Origin: CAZQHK01 sp964593455
GTDB lineage: Bacteria > Muiribacteriota > CAYSPT01
DNA length: 64,000 nucleotides
Assembly (NCBI GenBank): GCA_964593455.1
Contig: CAZQHK010000026.1
Span: forward strand, 1-64,000
Direction of reading: 5' to 3'
Position 1 is the first letter of the stretch. Each line of letters opens with the position of its first letter. Positions 18,801 to 27,057 of the stretch are shown here, piece after piece. The position numbers and the translations under genes were made by a program. Under the pieces are notes generated by a model. That model was not told where the DNA came from. It made no database searches and was given only the letters and a program-made list of their open reading frames with translations.

Positions 18801-18945
18801 GTATCATGCAAAATTAGGTAAATGTTTTCAGCGTCTGGGCAATGAGAAACGGGCTGATGAACACTTTCGGACCTTTCTTGAGCTGGGGGGAACACGCCAG
18901 GAACTCCGGAAAGCTGTGTTTGGTGATAACCAGGGTGATAATTAA
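15805..18945 (+). CDS. TPR / Ser-Thr kinase / pseudokinase / transmembrane / TPR protein
   Basis: The start is ATG 15805, because the -10 box overlaps the ATG at 15796. TPR-like repeats fill about residues 1-260. An active Hanks-type kinase follows at about 285-545, with glycine loop GRGGMGSVY, VAIK lysine near 315, HRDLKPDN near 406, DFG in MDFGLAEA, and the GTIYYMSPEQ activation segment. A second kinase-like domain (about 575-770) is degenerate: the lysine strand reads VRVMRV, HRD is replaced by HGA and DFG by GIF. It should be catalytically dead and perhaps allosteric. One transmembrane helix lies near 808-828, and TPRs near 850-1040 would face the periplasm. The next gene encodes a related soluble TPR-kinase 15 bases away. 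Confidence 0.85.
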   Translation: MDDKSLDEQALLKLVEQDSLNSFGHRKLGELYRNRGDSVTALKHYRAAVAIEPEDLEIQLQVAMLAFQSAEYEEANRRLKEIHDRSIDTAKQVVEQWLELVRTGYDPQAISAVMVACRLLEDLVGEAELLRNLPFEKRTREQGLRLGEIYLLMGQTSSALAALKKIPVEHDLLGVRTVVATAEALAQSGLSTMAFEKLDEVRLEKFVFLRDDMVEIAYRIGNLYELLGLPDQALKHFKCVIKEKIKYSDALSRALRLKEAIGDETLAAPSEKIDELSIIPDTFKNIKLIGRGGMGSVYSAFDTIRGEIVAIKVISAFRYGDARSVDRFLREAQAMQVLNHPHVLKVHRVHRGAYPFMVLEYVDGENLRELLTKKGLLPVAQVKYIATQVSMALHHAHTKGIVHRDLKPDNIMLDKSGNVKVMDFGLAEAKGSLKIDEGTIAGTIYYMSPEQLSGEHTDVRSDIYSFGIMLFELLTGLKPFPEGDIAYRHQREEPQLPISVKQILPLFMEEIMLRCLEKLPERRYQSWHAVLQDLRSEKNRGYQYRGYKKTEEALVEPDVRDETGVTAEDRPRKTELPGILPARFQQVRAVGSRGRCEEFKAYDITLGKPVRVMRVSIDNISEDTVSVYHERLKTLVGKSHPNILGITDYVDDETALIIITENPDFFHLEGRRVSRLPDQEDAVWDLAAGIGRGVAWLHKQKIVHGALSPFVIWTDGLGSFKVGIFSVPEEGKEIEDDLTDLGRLILVCAGDHDPASKVMIVAKRAAGMEGERITNVGAFLEALAPTGEQAEEIVTKRKTIRKGIRLRLTVLITLFVVSVAVLGVLYRQRVKEQETAVSMLVESDQKQENRSYYYGLTFMEKGNHRQAVIEFEKALDEDPDNNQARYYLSRLLVEADRAEEALPLMQSLIDDAYRSDDFNPLFERALLQVTGAVLKRGDYIQAAKHIDRAIAHGFTGKETVALAVKTYNALAQQLAVNDALMDAVTYYFKALKLADEKKMYHAKLGKCFQRLGNEKRADEHFRTFLELGGTRQELRKAVFGDNQGDN

Positions 18946-18960
18946 GGAGAGGGATAAGCG

Positions 18961-20226
18961 GTGCCTGACTCAGAGATACTGGATGCACAGCAGATCCAAC
19001 AGGCTGAAGAGCATCTCGAACAAAAACAATACATTGAAGCTATAGATAAGCTTCAGAACATTTCATCGGATTCTCCCCTGCTATATAGTCGGGCTTTGAT
19101 TCTTATGGCCGAAGGATTTTCGACTCTTGGTTTTAGAGATATTGCCGCGGAAATGGTACAGAAAATCGATCTCAATACGGACATAGAAGACGAGCGTGCA
19201 CGGGCGGAAATACTATATAAAACGGCGGATTTTTGCCGGAGAGAAGGCCTTAACGAAGCGGCGCTTGCCCGGTATCGAGAGGTGCGGAGAATAGATCCTT
19301 CTTTCCGGGATATCGATAAGAAACTTCATGACCTTAAAGAAAAAACCGGTATGTGGGATGGTGCCGCCGAACGTCTTGTTATTAATTCACGGTACACTAA
19401 TATCCGGGAGATCGCCCGCGGCGGCATGGGGGTAGTTTTCTGCGCCTGGGACACGAGCAGAAACAGAGAGGTGGCGATCAAGGTCATCGATTTCAGGTAC
19501 CGGCGGGATATTGAAGCCAGGCAGCGGTTTATGAAAGAAGCCGGTGTCGCCTTGAAGTTCGTTCATCCGAATATTGTCCGGGTGTTGGGAGTAGAAAACC
19601 CTGAAAATCCGTATATTGTTATGGAATTCGTTCAGGGTGAAAGCCTGCGGGACATCCTTGACCGCCGCGGCCGGTTGTCACCGAAAAGAATACACAAGTA
19701 CGTGGTACAGATTGTGCGGGCTCTCGAATATGCTCACTATCATGAAATAATTCACCGCGATTTGAAACCAGGAAACCTGATAGTGACCGTTGAAGATTCC
19801 ATTACGATCCTTGATTTCGGTTTGGCTAAAATTCTGGGACTCACCACGGTTACCCGGCAGGGAACAGTCATTGGAACGCCATATTACATGTCGCCGGAAC
19901 AGGGTAAAGGAGAACTGGTTGATGCCCGTTCCGATATCTATTCACTGGGAGTTATCGTCTTCGAGATGACTGCCGGCCGCCGGCCGTTTGTTGGTGATAA
20001 TATCATGCACAAACATGTAGGAATGGAGCCCCCGGCTCTGGGAACCATGGCGCCGGGTATTCCCGAGTGGTTGGAAAACCTGGTATCCCGTTGTCTTGAG
20101 AAAGATCCTCAGGACCGGTTCCAGAGCTGCACGGAGCTATTGAAACAGTTAGTCGAACAAGTCGGAGAACCTCCGGCGGGTCCCATTGATGATGAAGAAC
20201 CTGTTCCTACCGAGGAATATAAGTAA
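18961..20226 (+). CDS. TPR / Ser-Thr protein kinase, soluble
   Basis: The GTG at 18961 follows AAGGAGAGGG. Residues 1-125 are TPR-like helices, and a Hanks-type kinase spans about 141-400. All key elements are present: ARGGMGVVF loop, VAIKVID lysine, HRDLKPGN near residue 264, ILDFGLAK, GTPYYMSPEQ and RSDIYSLGVIVFEM. The tail is acidic and there is no membrane helix. It follows the large membrane kinase-pseudokinase gene in the same direction, probably as an operon. The shared TPR-then-kinase order suggests recent duplication, and one may act on the other; that is inference. A strong terminator follows. Confidence 0.88.
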   Translation: MPDSEILDAQQIQQAEEHLEQKQYIEAIDKLQNISSDSPLLYSRALILMAEGFSTLGFRDIAAEMVQKIDLNTDIEDERARAEILYKTADFCRREGLNEAALARYREVRRIDPSFRDIDKKLHDLKEKTGMWDGAAERLVINSRYTNIREIARGGMGVVFCAWDTSRNREVAIKVIDFRYRRDIEARQRFMKEAGVALKFVHPNIVRVLGVENPENPYIVMEFVQGESLRDILDRRGRLSPKRIHKYVVQIVRALEYAHYHEIIHRDLKPGNLIVTVEDSITILDFGLAKILGLTTVTRQGTVIGTPYYMSPEQGKGELVDARSDIYSLGVIVFEMTAGRRPFVGDNIMHKHVGMEPPALGTMAPGIPEWLENLVSRCLEKDPQDRFQSCTELLKQLVEQVGEPPAGPIDDEEPVPTEEYK

Positions 20227-20236
20227 GCCCAAATAA

Positions 20237-20266
20237 AACCGGCCCGGGTGTGATCCCGGGCCGGTT
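20237..20266. terminator. Bidirectional terminator between convergent genes
   Basis: A perfect 12-base stem (AACCGGCCCGGG / CCCGGGCCGGTT, loop TGTGAT) sits between the stop codons of the kinase gene (+) and the phosphorylase gene (-). It has A-rich and T-containing flanks that could serve both directions. Confidence 0.85.
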
Positions 20267-20289
20267 AAGTCTATCTTTCTGACGGTGAT

Positions 20290-21042
20290 TTACTGTTGCT
20301 TATCGAGGATCTTGATGGCTTCGATAGCCACCTTGATCGCTTCTTCCACGCCAACTTTTTTCACGATGGGAGCATCGTCCCAGGTCAAACCGATGATGGC
20401 CAGCACTTCTCCGGCTTTCACCTTCTTGATTGAGGAGACCACGAAGAGGGCAGCCGATTCCATCGAAGTGGAAAGGACATTGCCCCTTTCCCAGGCTTTC
20501 CATAACTGGTTGTTGTAATCTTCCAGCGGCAGACCGCACGCGCCCTCGGTGTAGAAAGCATCCTTACAGTGTGAAATCCCGACGTGGTGCGGAACATTTA
20601 GTTTACGGGCCGCGTCTCTGAGGGCCACAGTCACGTCCAGATCAGGTACTGCCGGATACTCGATGGGAATGTATTGACGGCTGGTACCTTCCAGCCTGAC
20701 GGCGCCGGTGGTTATGGTGACGTCACCTAGCAGTACGTCACGCTGAAGCGAGCCCGCTGTGCCGACCCGAATAAAGTACTCTGCTCCACACTTGATGAGC
20801 TCTTCCACGCAGATAGCCGTGGACGGGCAACCGATGCCCGTGGAAGTGGCCGATACTTTAATTCCGTCAACCGTTCCGGTGTAGGTTACATATTCACGGT
20901 TATCAGCCACTTTTTCCGCTTCGTCGAAATATGAGGCTATATCGGCGACACGCCCCGGATCTCCGGGTAAAATGACGTACTTGCCGATGTCTCCTTTTCC
21001 TAAAGCTACATGGTATTCCTTATCTGAAGATATCTCTCCCAT
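20290..21042 (-). CDS. udp: Nucleoside phosphorylase, uridine-phosphorylase-like
   Basis: This is a PNP/UDP-family enzyme splitting a nucleoside with phosphate into base and ribose-1-phosphate. The motifs ILPGDPGRV (phosphate binding), NREYVTYTG, STGIGCPSTAICVEEL, RVGTAGSLQ and GDVTITTGAVRLEG resemble E. coli uridine phosphorylase. SMESAALFVVSS replaces the usual EMES motif, which contacts ribose. The start ATG at 21042 has AAAGGAG eight bases upstream; the longer frame to 21075 is not needed. It has its own promoter inside the end of the glycosyltransferase gene. Uridine specificity is probable, but purine nucleosides remain possible. Confidence 0.85.
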   Translation of the reverse strand: MGEISSDKEYHVALGKGDIGKYVILPGDPGRVADIASYFDEAEKVADNREYVTYTGTVDGIKVSATSTGIGCPSTAICVEELIKCGAEYFIRVGTAGSLQRDVLLGDVTITTGAVRLEGTSRQYIPIEYPAVPDLDVTVALRDAARKLNVPHHVGISHCKDAFYTEGACGLPLEDYNNQLWKAWERGNVLSTSMESAALFVVSSIKKVKAGEVLAIIGLTWDDAPIVKKVGVEEAIKVAIEAIKILDKQQ

Positions 21043-21080
21043 TAATAAAACTCCTTTCTGTTTGGGCGTTTCCAAAAGAT

Positions 21081-21102
21081 ACCGTTAGTAATGTACTACG
21101 GT
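21081..21102 (-). promoter_or_regulatory. Inverted repeat in the phosphorylase leader
   Basis: ACCGTTAGTA-ATG-TACTACGGT is a nearly perfect dyad (one extra T in one arm) between the promoter and the start codon. It could be an operator or an mRNA hairpin. Confidence 0.45.
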
Positions 21103-21134
21103 AATATGATGGTTAACCTTACTGCAGGGCTACT

Positions 21135-21163
21135 AGCATAGAGCACAAAGACGATAATGTCAA
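21135..21163 (-). promoter_or_regulatory. Promoter for the nucleoside phosphorylase
   Basis: On the minus strand TTGACA (21163-21158) and TATGCT (21140-21135) are separated by 17 bases. The -35 box overlaps the 3' end of the glycosyltransferase gene. Confidence 0.7.
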
Positions 21164-21963
21164 CCAGTCGCTTGATTCTTCTTCCTTTGACGCCGGCGCC
21201 TGGCCTTGGCTGCGAGCACCAGGAAAACAAATCGAGGCAGGCGCCGCAGCCTGATAAAACGCTTCGGTTCTTTTATTGCCCGGTAAAGCCACTCCAACCC
21301 CAAGATTCCGATCCATTGGGGAGCTCTCGCTATATTTCCGGACAGTACATCTATTGTTCCCCCGACGCCGATACAGAGCGGCACTTCCATGGTCCGGAGA
21401 TTGGCGGCAAGCCACTTTTCCTGGAGGGGGATGCCCATTCCCACCAGCAGGGCTTGCGGTTTGGCGGCCCTGATCACATCGACGATCCGGTCTTTTTTAC
21501 TATTTGTGCTGCCATCGCCGCTGTTATCCGGTAAATACCCGTGATGGATTCCGGCAATACTCAAACCGGGTACGGATCGTTTCAGCATTTTGGCTGCCTC
21601 TTCAACGACACCCGGTTTCCCACCGAGTAGGAAGAGCGAGAACGACCTGCGCTCCATCTCCCGGGCCAGAGGAATCACCAGGTCGCAGCCGGTTGTCCTA
21701 CTTCCGAGATGGTCTCCCAGCATACGGGCCGCCCAGAGCAGTCCCGCTCCGTCAGGAAGAGAAAGGGAAGCGTTGTTGACAATTGATTTCAGCTCGGGGT
21801 CACGGTCCGCCAGTTCAACCATAAGGCTGGACGGGGTAACCACCATGTGTGGTTTACCGCTCTCGATGAATCTGAGCATCCAGTGCACCGCGGCGCTCTG
21901 ATCTATATCGTGGACTTTGACTCCGAGTATTCTCGTGTACCGTGGGAACCGTGGCGAAATCAT
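21160..21963 (-). CDS. WecG/TagA/CpsF-family glycosyltransferase
   Basis: The family transfers sugars such as N-acetylmannosamine or its uronic acid to undecaprenyl-linked acceptors at the inner membrane. Visible signatures are VVTPSSLMVELA, LPDGAGLLWAAR, RTTGCDLVIPLA, LFLLGGKPGVVEEA, LLVGMGIPLQEKWLA, IGVGGTIDVLSG and APQWIGILGLEWLYRAIKEPKRFIR. The C-terminus is very basic (AKARRRRQRKK), consistent with membrane-surface binding. The ATG at 21963 begins two bases after the stop of the heparinase-like gene, so the two are an operon. Together they point to exopolysaccharide or cell-wall polymer metabolism. Confidence 0.88.
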   Translation of the reverse strand: MISPRFPRYTRILGVKVHDIDQSAAVHWMLRFIESGKPHMVVTPSSLMVELADRDPELKSIVNNASLSLPDGAGLLWAARMLGDHLGSRTTGCDLVIPLAREMERRSFSLFLLGGKPGVVEEAAKMLKRSVPGLSIAGIHHGYLPDNSGDGSTNSKKDRIVDVIRAAKPQALLVGMGIPLQEKWLAANLRTMEVPLCIGVGGTIDVLSGNIARAPQWIGILGLEWLYRAIKEPKRFIRLRRLPRFVFLVLAAKARRRRQRKKNQATG

Positions 21964-21965
21964 AC

Positions 21966-24494
21966 CTACACCGGCTGGTCCGAATCCGGGGCGGGGTTGA
22001 AGCTGAATCGCAGAAACTCACCATCACGGTCAAAAGGATGTGTTTTTCCATTAACCAAAAGATTTTTTCCAAAAGGAGAGAAAATAGTCACCTGTTGTTC
22101 TGCCTTATCTCCGGGAAGAAGTTTTATCCGTATGTCCACCGTTTCGTCCCTGATATATCCGTTCACCTGTTTAACCGGTTTCTCTGTTTCGAGGAAAGAA
22201 AGACCTGATTCGGCGATTCTGGATACCTGGTATCCTCCAAAATGCAATGTCCGGTTGGAGAGGTTTTTCCGGAGAAGTACAAACATGGCATCTGTTTCCA
22301 CCCCACCGAACTTGACCTCGGGAAGCCGTTCTCCAGTGGTCTGCCAGTATTGTTCCGGTCGGAGAAAGATATGCCTGATATCTCCGGGTCTTTTGAGACA
22401 AAGAGCCCAGGCTTCCCGGCACGGGAGCGCCGGTCCCTCCTGGTTGTTTTTGATCACATCCAACCTGCTGATGGATGAGGAGGTATCGGTGGGATTAATC
22501 CAGATAACGGACACCAGGCAGCAGGGACCGGTTTCTCTGGTGGTAAACGAATGGGTGGAAAGCGGGTCGCTGGTCATCCAGCCTTTTGAAAACCAGCCAC
22601 GTGGCGGGTTATCAGATCCTGAGATCGAAGAGATCTCAAGGGACGTATCAGAGAAAACGGTTCCCGGAAAGCAGGAACCGAGATCCTCAGAACTAAAACC
22701 GCCCGCCAGTTGGCTATGATAAAAAAGTTCGTATGAATGCGCCGTCCGGGCTTGAAAATAATCGCTGGAAACAAGCAGTATCTGGGGAAAATAGATGAGT
22801 GTACGGTGATGATCTACCGGATCTTTAAGTCGCCGATACCCATCGTGGGTTCCGGCCAGAACAACATAATCCGGTGTTTGCCAAACCCGATCGGTTTTTG
22901 CTTTATATCGGCTTGCCAGGCGGAATGGTTTCCAGAGAGCAGCTTGATCGTTTCCATCTACTCGTGCGGTATTATGGGCGGCTGTTCCTCGGAAATAGTC
23001 TCGCCAGGCCCCTTCTTGGTAAGTGAATGTTCCCGTATCGGGAAAGAGAGGACCTCTATCTGTTTCCAGATGGAATGACAACGCATCCAGATGTGCATGA
23101 CCCGGATTATCGTCGGGACCTGAACGGCCGCAGTCCCAGGTCAACAGTTCCCAAGATTCTCCGGTGGTGGTTTTAACCGACCAGTACCCCGTTTGAGGAA
23201 AAGAGTAAAACAGGCTTCTGTCTTCGAATCGGGATCTGGTGTTGTCGTCTGTTTCTCCGAGTAGCCACAGCGTATTAAGTGAGTCTTTCCCTAGATGAGC
23301 CAGTTCTTTATCATCGAATCTCGACGCCCCCAGTTCGCAGACTTCACCGGCGGTCATTGGAAAACCAGTAAAACCGTCTCCCAGGGGTACCAGGTTTCCA
23401 TGGGGAGCAGTGAAGGCAGATAAAAATCGAAACATATCTTCCAGTAGTGAAGAGAATTCATCGAGATCGGGAAGATCGTTTTTTTCTGCTCCCAACATCA
23501 GTTCGAACAGGTCTATGGTGACGGCCAGGTGGTAATGGAGGGAGCGTTCACGATGACCGCCGTCCGGAGCTACCTGTTTGAAAGTATAGTCCAGGAAAGT
23601 GTCCCACAATGATTCGAGAGATGGAGTAAGTTTCCATTCCGGAAAAGCAAATCTGACTTGAAGCAAGGCTTTCATTTCAGAGATAACATGGTTATACCCA
23701 AGATCATGTTCTATGTTTTTTCGGATAAAGAGATAATGCTGTGAAATCTCTAAGGCCAGCTGCCAGTGAAGTTGGCTGGAAACGTTCTTAACCGGAAGAA
23801 GCAGGCAGTAGGCGGTGGTAAAAGCCGAGCAGCGCATGGCGGCAGTGTGTGGGTTCCAGGCCGGTCCTTCCGGGTAGCCGAACCTGTCTGACCAGTGACC
23901 CAGAAGGCGGATCATCCCGTTAAGATACCGGTCATCGCCGGTGAGATGGAACGCTTGCGCTAAAAGAGGAAGAAATTCCAGTGAATGAAGATGATGGCTC
24001 CATAGCAGGTTGTCGAGGTTCTTCGTCGTTAAGTCCGGATCCGTACCCAGGTCTACCGGTTCTTCACCGAGAAAGCTGAACCGTCCGTCGAGTACCTGGT
24101 CTGCTTTTTCCAGGAATCGGTGAAAAGCTTCCGGAAAGCTCTGCTGCGCTTTCTCTGCCAGTTTAGTGAACCGGCCGGTTTCCGGATCCGGAGTGTGCTG
24201 GTTTAGCGGGTGTAAAGCAGAATGATCCTGCTTTATTTTAAAGGCCTGGTATTCGGTCTTGATTCGGGTTACGTTACTCTCGTCAACAGCCCGTTTTACG
24301 GCTATAAGGTTAAAGTGTTCGTAGTCCAGAAGCTTGATCAGATGAGGGTCTTTAATAAATGGGACACTCCAGGGATTGGCCAACTTGTTTCCCAGTTTTT
24401 CGCGTGTTAGCCGGCGAAACCTGGCTATCGCTTTTTGCCAGGAAGCCTGTTTCAGGTAGAGCAGGTAAGCTGCTGCTTTTTCAGCCGGTTTCAA
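21966..24494 (-). CDS. Heparinase II/III-like protein
   Basis: The TTG start at 24494 follows GGAAGG with eight-base spacing. The 842 residues show an alpha-helical toroid in the first half (NLLWSHHLHSLEFL, RFGYPEGPAWNPHTAAMRCSAF, NHVISEMKALL). A beta-sandwich second half has the family motif HAHLDALSFHLETDRGPLFPD and the later TAAHNTARVDGNDQ. These are the landmarks of heparinase II/III-type lyases, which cleave uronic-acid polysaccharides. No signal peptide is visible, so it may act on cytoplasmic material or leave by another route; unusually for the family, exopolysaccharide clusters often carry such proteins of unproven activity. The glycosyltransferase follows directly. Confidence 0.82.
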   Translation of the reverse strand: MKPAEKAAAYLLYLKQASWQKAIARFRRLTREKLGNKLANPWSVPFIKDPHLIKLLDYEHFNLIAVKRAVDESNVTRIKTEYQAFKIKQDHSALHPLNQHTPDPETGRFTKLAEKAQQSFPEAFHRFLEKADQVLDGRFSFLGEEPVDLGTDPDLTTKNLDNLLWSHHLHSLEFLPLLAQAFHLTGDDRYLNGMIRLLGHWSDRFGYPEGPAWNPHTAAMRCSAFTTAYCLLLPVKNVSSQLHWQLALEISQHYLFIRKNIEHDLGYNHVISEMKALLQVRFAFPEWKLTPSLESLWDTFLDYTFKQVAPDGGHRERSLHYHLAVTIDLFELMLGAEKNDLPDLDEFSSLLEDMFRFLSAFTAPHGNLVPLGDGFTGFPMTAGEVCELGASRFDDKELAHLGKDSLNTLWLLGETDDNTRSRFEDRSLFYSFPQTGYWSVKTTTGESWELLTWDCGRSGPDDNPGHAHLDALSFHLETDRGPLFPDTGTFTYQEGAWRDYFRGTAAHNTARVDGNDQAALWKPFRLASRYKAKTDRVWQTPDYVVLAGTHDGYRRLKDPVDHHRTLIYFPQILLVSSDYFQARTAHSYELFYHSQLAGGFSSEDLGSCFPGTVFSDTSLEISSISGSDNPPRGWFSKGWMTSDPLSTHSFTTRETGPCCLVSVIWINPTDTSSSISRLDVIKNNQEGPALPCREAWALCLKRPGDIRHIFLRPEQYWQTTGERLPEVKFGGVETDAMFVLLRKNLSNRTLHFGGYQVSRIAESGLSFLETEKPVKQVNGYIRDETVDIRIKLLPGDKAEQQVTIFSPFGKNLLVNGKTHPFDRDGEFLRFSFNPAPDSDQPV

Positions 24495-24630
24495 AGTGAC
24501 ATCCTTCCTGTCTCGATAAAGGATCTTTGTCTTTGGTTTATCCGTTCAAACGCTCATCATATCACAAGAAACCAGGTGTATCAATTCACGCTTTATCCAG
24601 AATTTTTCCGGTAATGAATACAAGGATCAC

Positions 24631-24659
24631 TTGATATTCACTCTTCCATTGACTACAAT
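24631..24659 (+). promoter_or_regulatory. Promoter for the epimerase gene
   Basis: TTGATA at 24631-24636 and TACAAT at 24654-24659 are 17 bases apart. The transcript would begin just before the GGAGG site at 24671. Confidence 0.65.
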
Positions 24660-24682
24660 ATGTTCAGTATGGAGGTTATGAT

Positions 24683-25630
24683 TTGAGCGTTATAGTGGTA
24701 ACCGGGGGCGCCGGTTTTATCGGATCCAATCTGGCCGAAGAACTTTTCCATCAAGGACATGAGGTGCGCGTCATCGATAATTTCATTTCCGGCCGGCTGG
24801 ATAATCTGGTTTCTTTCATTGATGGAATTACGTTGTATGATGCGGACATCCTTGACCCGGCAGCGCTGGACGAGGCGCTGGCCGGGGCGGACATCGTGTT
24901 CCACCTGGCGGCTGTTACGCCGGTTCCTCAGTCTCTGGAAGATCCGGTGACCACGACCCGGACGAATGAAGAGGGAACAGTGCGGGTTCTTGACCACTCC
25001 CGCCGAGCGGGGGTAAAACTGGTCGTCTTTGCCTCCAGCGCGGCGGTTTACGGTAATCCTGAAAAGCTTCCTCTCATCGAGGAAAGTACTCTCGGGCCGC
25101 TTTCTCCTTACGCAGTAAGTAAACTGGCCGGCGAATACTACTGTCGAGTTTTCTCGAATTTGTTTGGTTTACAGACGATAAGCTTGAGGTTTTTCAACGT
25201 TTACGGACCGAGGCAGGACCCAGATTCTTCTTACGCCGCTGTGGTGCCCAAGTTTATTTCGACCTATCTGCAAGGGTCGCGCCCGGTTATTTTTGGTGAC
25301 GGTAACCAGACAAGGGATTTCGCGTTTGTTGAGGATGTCGTGCAAGTCTGTTGTCTGTTGCTGAAACATGAAGGACAGTTTAACGGCGATATTATTAATA
25401 TCTCTACCGGCAGGAGCACGACGGTTAACGAACTGGCCCGAGTGGTGCGCTCGGCAGTTGGTAGCGGTGAAAAACCTGAACACGGTGCCGAGCGATCGGG
25501 AGACATCAAGCATTCGGTAGCAAATATTAGCCGGGCTCAAAAACTGTTGGGATACGATCCGGGTATTAGTCTGGAAACCGGGCTAAAGAGGACGGTAGAA
25601 TGGTACAGAGCTCGGGTTAGTAACCCGTAG
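24683..25630 (+). CDS. NAD-dependent nucleotide-sugar epimerase/dehydratase (extended SDR)
   Basis: The TTG at 24683 lies seven bases after GGAGG. TGGAGFIGSNLAEEL binds NAD, and the catalytic pair is YAVSK (Tyr and Lys) with the upstream FASSAAVYG serine. SLRFFNVYGPRQDP and TRDFAFVEDV are typical of UDP-glucose 4-epimerase-like and WbpP-like enzymes that make sugars for surface polysaccharides. The length (315 residues) fits. The exact substrate cannot be read from sequence. The gene ends 14 bases inside the convergent prepilin-like gene. It lies divergent from the heparinase/glycosyltransferase pair. Confidence 0.88.
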   Translation: MSVIVVTGGAGFIGSNLAEELFHQGHEVRVIDNFISGRLDNLVSFIDGITLYDADILDPAALDEALAGADIVFHLAAVTPVPQSLEDPVTTTRTNEEGTVRVLDHSRRAGVKLVVFASSAAVYGNPEKLPLIEESTLGPLSPYAVSKLAGEYYCRVFSNLFGLQTISLRFFNVYGPRQDPDSSYAAVVPKFISTYLQGSRPVIFGDGNQTRDFAFVEDVVQVCCLLLKHEGQFNGDIINISTGRSTTVNELARVVRSAVGSGEKPEHGAERSGDIKHSVANISRAQKLLGYDPGISLETGLKRTVEWYRARVSNP

Positions 25631-26540
25631 ATATCCTGACATTACTGAAAATCACCGGGTTGGTGTAAGATGCGTTTCCTCCGGCCTTACCATACAGGAT
25701 GAGTTTTGTCCCGGCATTTGTCTTATTGCTGGCAATGGTAACGAAATCATCGTGAAGCGATTCGATTTTGATCTGTACTCTGGCTTGGGTTCCATTTTTA
25801 ATAATACGGATTAGATCTCGCCCGGGGGGGACGGTCTTGGTGGTCAATTTACTATTTTGGCTCCGGGTAACGGGAATATCCAGGGACGCTGTGTCAAGTT
25901 CGTATGTGAAACTGCCGGTGGTACATATCTTAGCCAAATCGAAACCGCATCTCACCCCGCCAATAGAGGCATCCGCTGTTGGCACCTCCATGGCTACCAG
26001 TATGGTGCAGTTTTTGGGAAGTTCAGGCACATACTTCAAAGAAGAGATTCCGCTATAACTCTCTATATAGATGCCTTTATCCACCCTTACATTGGTGCCC
26101 GCGGTAGTGGTCCAGTATTTCGGGTCCAGGGCTCCTGAATCGAATGACCCTTCGTATGCGGCTACCTTGTACCGTTTTCGGTATACAAATGCTTCTCCGG
26201 ATTGACCGGCTTTGAGGTCATTCAATGAAAGGCCGGGTTTGTCGAAGGTATAGAGATATCCATTTTCGGTATCGAGAAGGATTTCGAGCCCCCATGGATT
26301 CAAGGTGAGTTCTTTAATATAACCGGCGTGTTCGAGGTCAGCCAAACTGGTGGGATAAACATTGTGTCTCTCATAAAACAGCTTAATGGCTTTGTAATAT
26401 TCTTTTAGCTGTTGTTTGGATTTGACCTCGCGGGCATGATCGACGTAATAGTAATAAGAGCCGATGGCCATTCCGGTAAGCGCTACCATGATGGTCATGA
26501 TGATCATAAGCTCGATCAGGGTCAAACCGCGGCTACTCAT
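25617..26540 (-). CDS. Prepilin-like protein with lectin/ConA-like C-terminal domain
   Basis: I start at the ATG at 26540, which gives MSSRG followed by LTLIELMIIMTIMVALTGM. That is a class III leader cut after Gly by prepilin peptidase, with the conserved Glu at +5. A longer frame to 26708 would overlap the Mut7-C gene. Residues about 25-125 are a pilin-like stem and head (LKEYYKAIKLFYERHNVYPTSL, LNPWG). After a YRKRYKVAAYEG segment, residues about 130-305 form an all-beta domain (YWTTTAGTNVRVDKGIYIES, then PGRDLIRIIKNGTQARVQI and NPVIFSNVRIST) resembling laminin-G/ConA-like lectins. The result is a minor pilin with a displayed binding domain. It lies downstream of the TPR and Mut7-C genes. 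Confidence 0.78.
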   Translation of the reverse strand: MSSRGLTLIELMIIMTIMVALTGMAIGSYYYYVDHAREVKSKQQLKEYYKAIKLFYERHNVYPTSLADLEHAGYIKELTLNPWGLEILLDTENGYLYTFDKPGLSLNDLKAGQSGEAFVYRKRYKVAAYEGSFDSGALDPKYWTTTAGTNVRVDKGIYIESYSGISSLKYVPELPKNCTILVAMEVPTADASIGGVRCGFDLAKICTTGSFTYELDTASLDIPVTRSQNSKLTTKTVPPGRDLIRIIKNGTQARVQIKIESLHDDFVTIASNKTNAGTKLILYGKAGGNASYTNPVIFSNVRISTGY

Positions 26541-26574
26541 AGGGTTGGGTCTCTTCCCGCTACTTACAATCGGA

Positions 26575-27051
26575 TCATGTCCTGTATCCGGCAAGATACC
26601 GGCGGAGTTTTTCAACCTGTTTCCGTATTCCTTCAACATGTGTGCCTTCCCAGTAGATTCGTTTGCATCCTGAACACCGCATAAAAACATCGTGAATTTT
26701 GAATACATACTTCGGTATCAGGTTCTGATATTCTTCACCCCTAATAAAGTCTAGCACATTATTGCAGCAAAGACATCTGCCTGTGTTGTAATTAAGGAGC
26801 GCCGGCGATGTTCCCTTTAGTGCGGCGGCTATCTGTTCTTCCAGAATTTGGGTTTCAATCAAGCGGACCAGAGGGCCTCCTCTCCTGGCCAGTTCGCGAT
26901 CACGAGTAAGTAGAATTCTACCGGTACTGGCCGCTTCTCTGAGAAGGAGTGAATCGTCCTCGTCGGGTTTGAAAATCGTGTCAACGCCCATTGCTCTAAG
27001 CCACTTGACGGTGGTTCCGAGCATGCCGTCAACCAGGAAACGAGGTTCCAT
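26575..27051 (-). CDS. Mut7-C (PIN-like) RNase-domain protein
   Basis: The protein of 158 residues matches the Mut7-C family: FLVDGMLGTTVKWLRAMG and DEDDSLLLREA with RILLTRDRELA provide the acidic PIN-like residues. A zinc ribbon follows, with CLCCNNVL and CSGCKRIYWEGTH. Family members are presumed nucleases. Its ATG at 27051 is six bases after the stop of the TPR gene, so it is co-transcribed with it; no functional link is evident. The prepilin-like gene lies 34 bases downstream. Confidence 0.88.
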   Translation of the reverse strand: MEPRFLVDGMLGTTVKWLRAMGVDTIFKPDEDDSLLLREAASTGRILLTRDRELARRGGPLVRLIETQILEEQIAAALKGTSPALLNYNTGRCLCCNNVLDFIRGEEYQNLIPKYVFKIHDVFMRCSGCKRIYWEGTHVEGIRKQVEKLRRYLAGYRT

Positions 27052-27057
27052 GAAATA

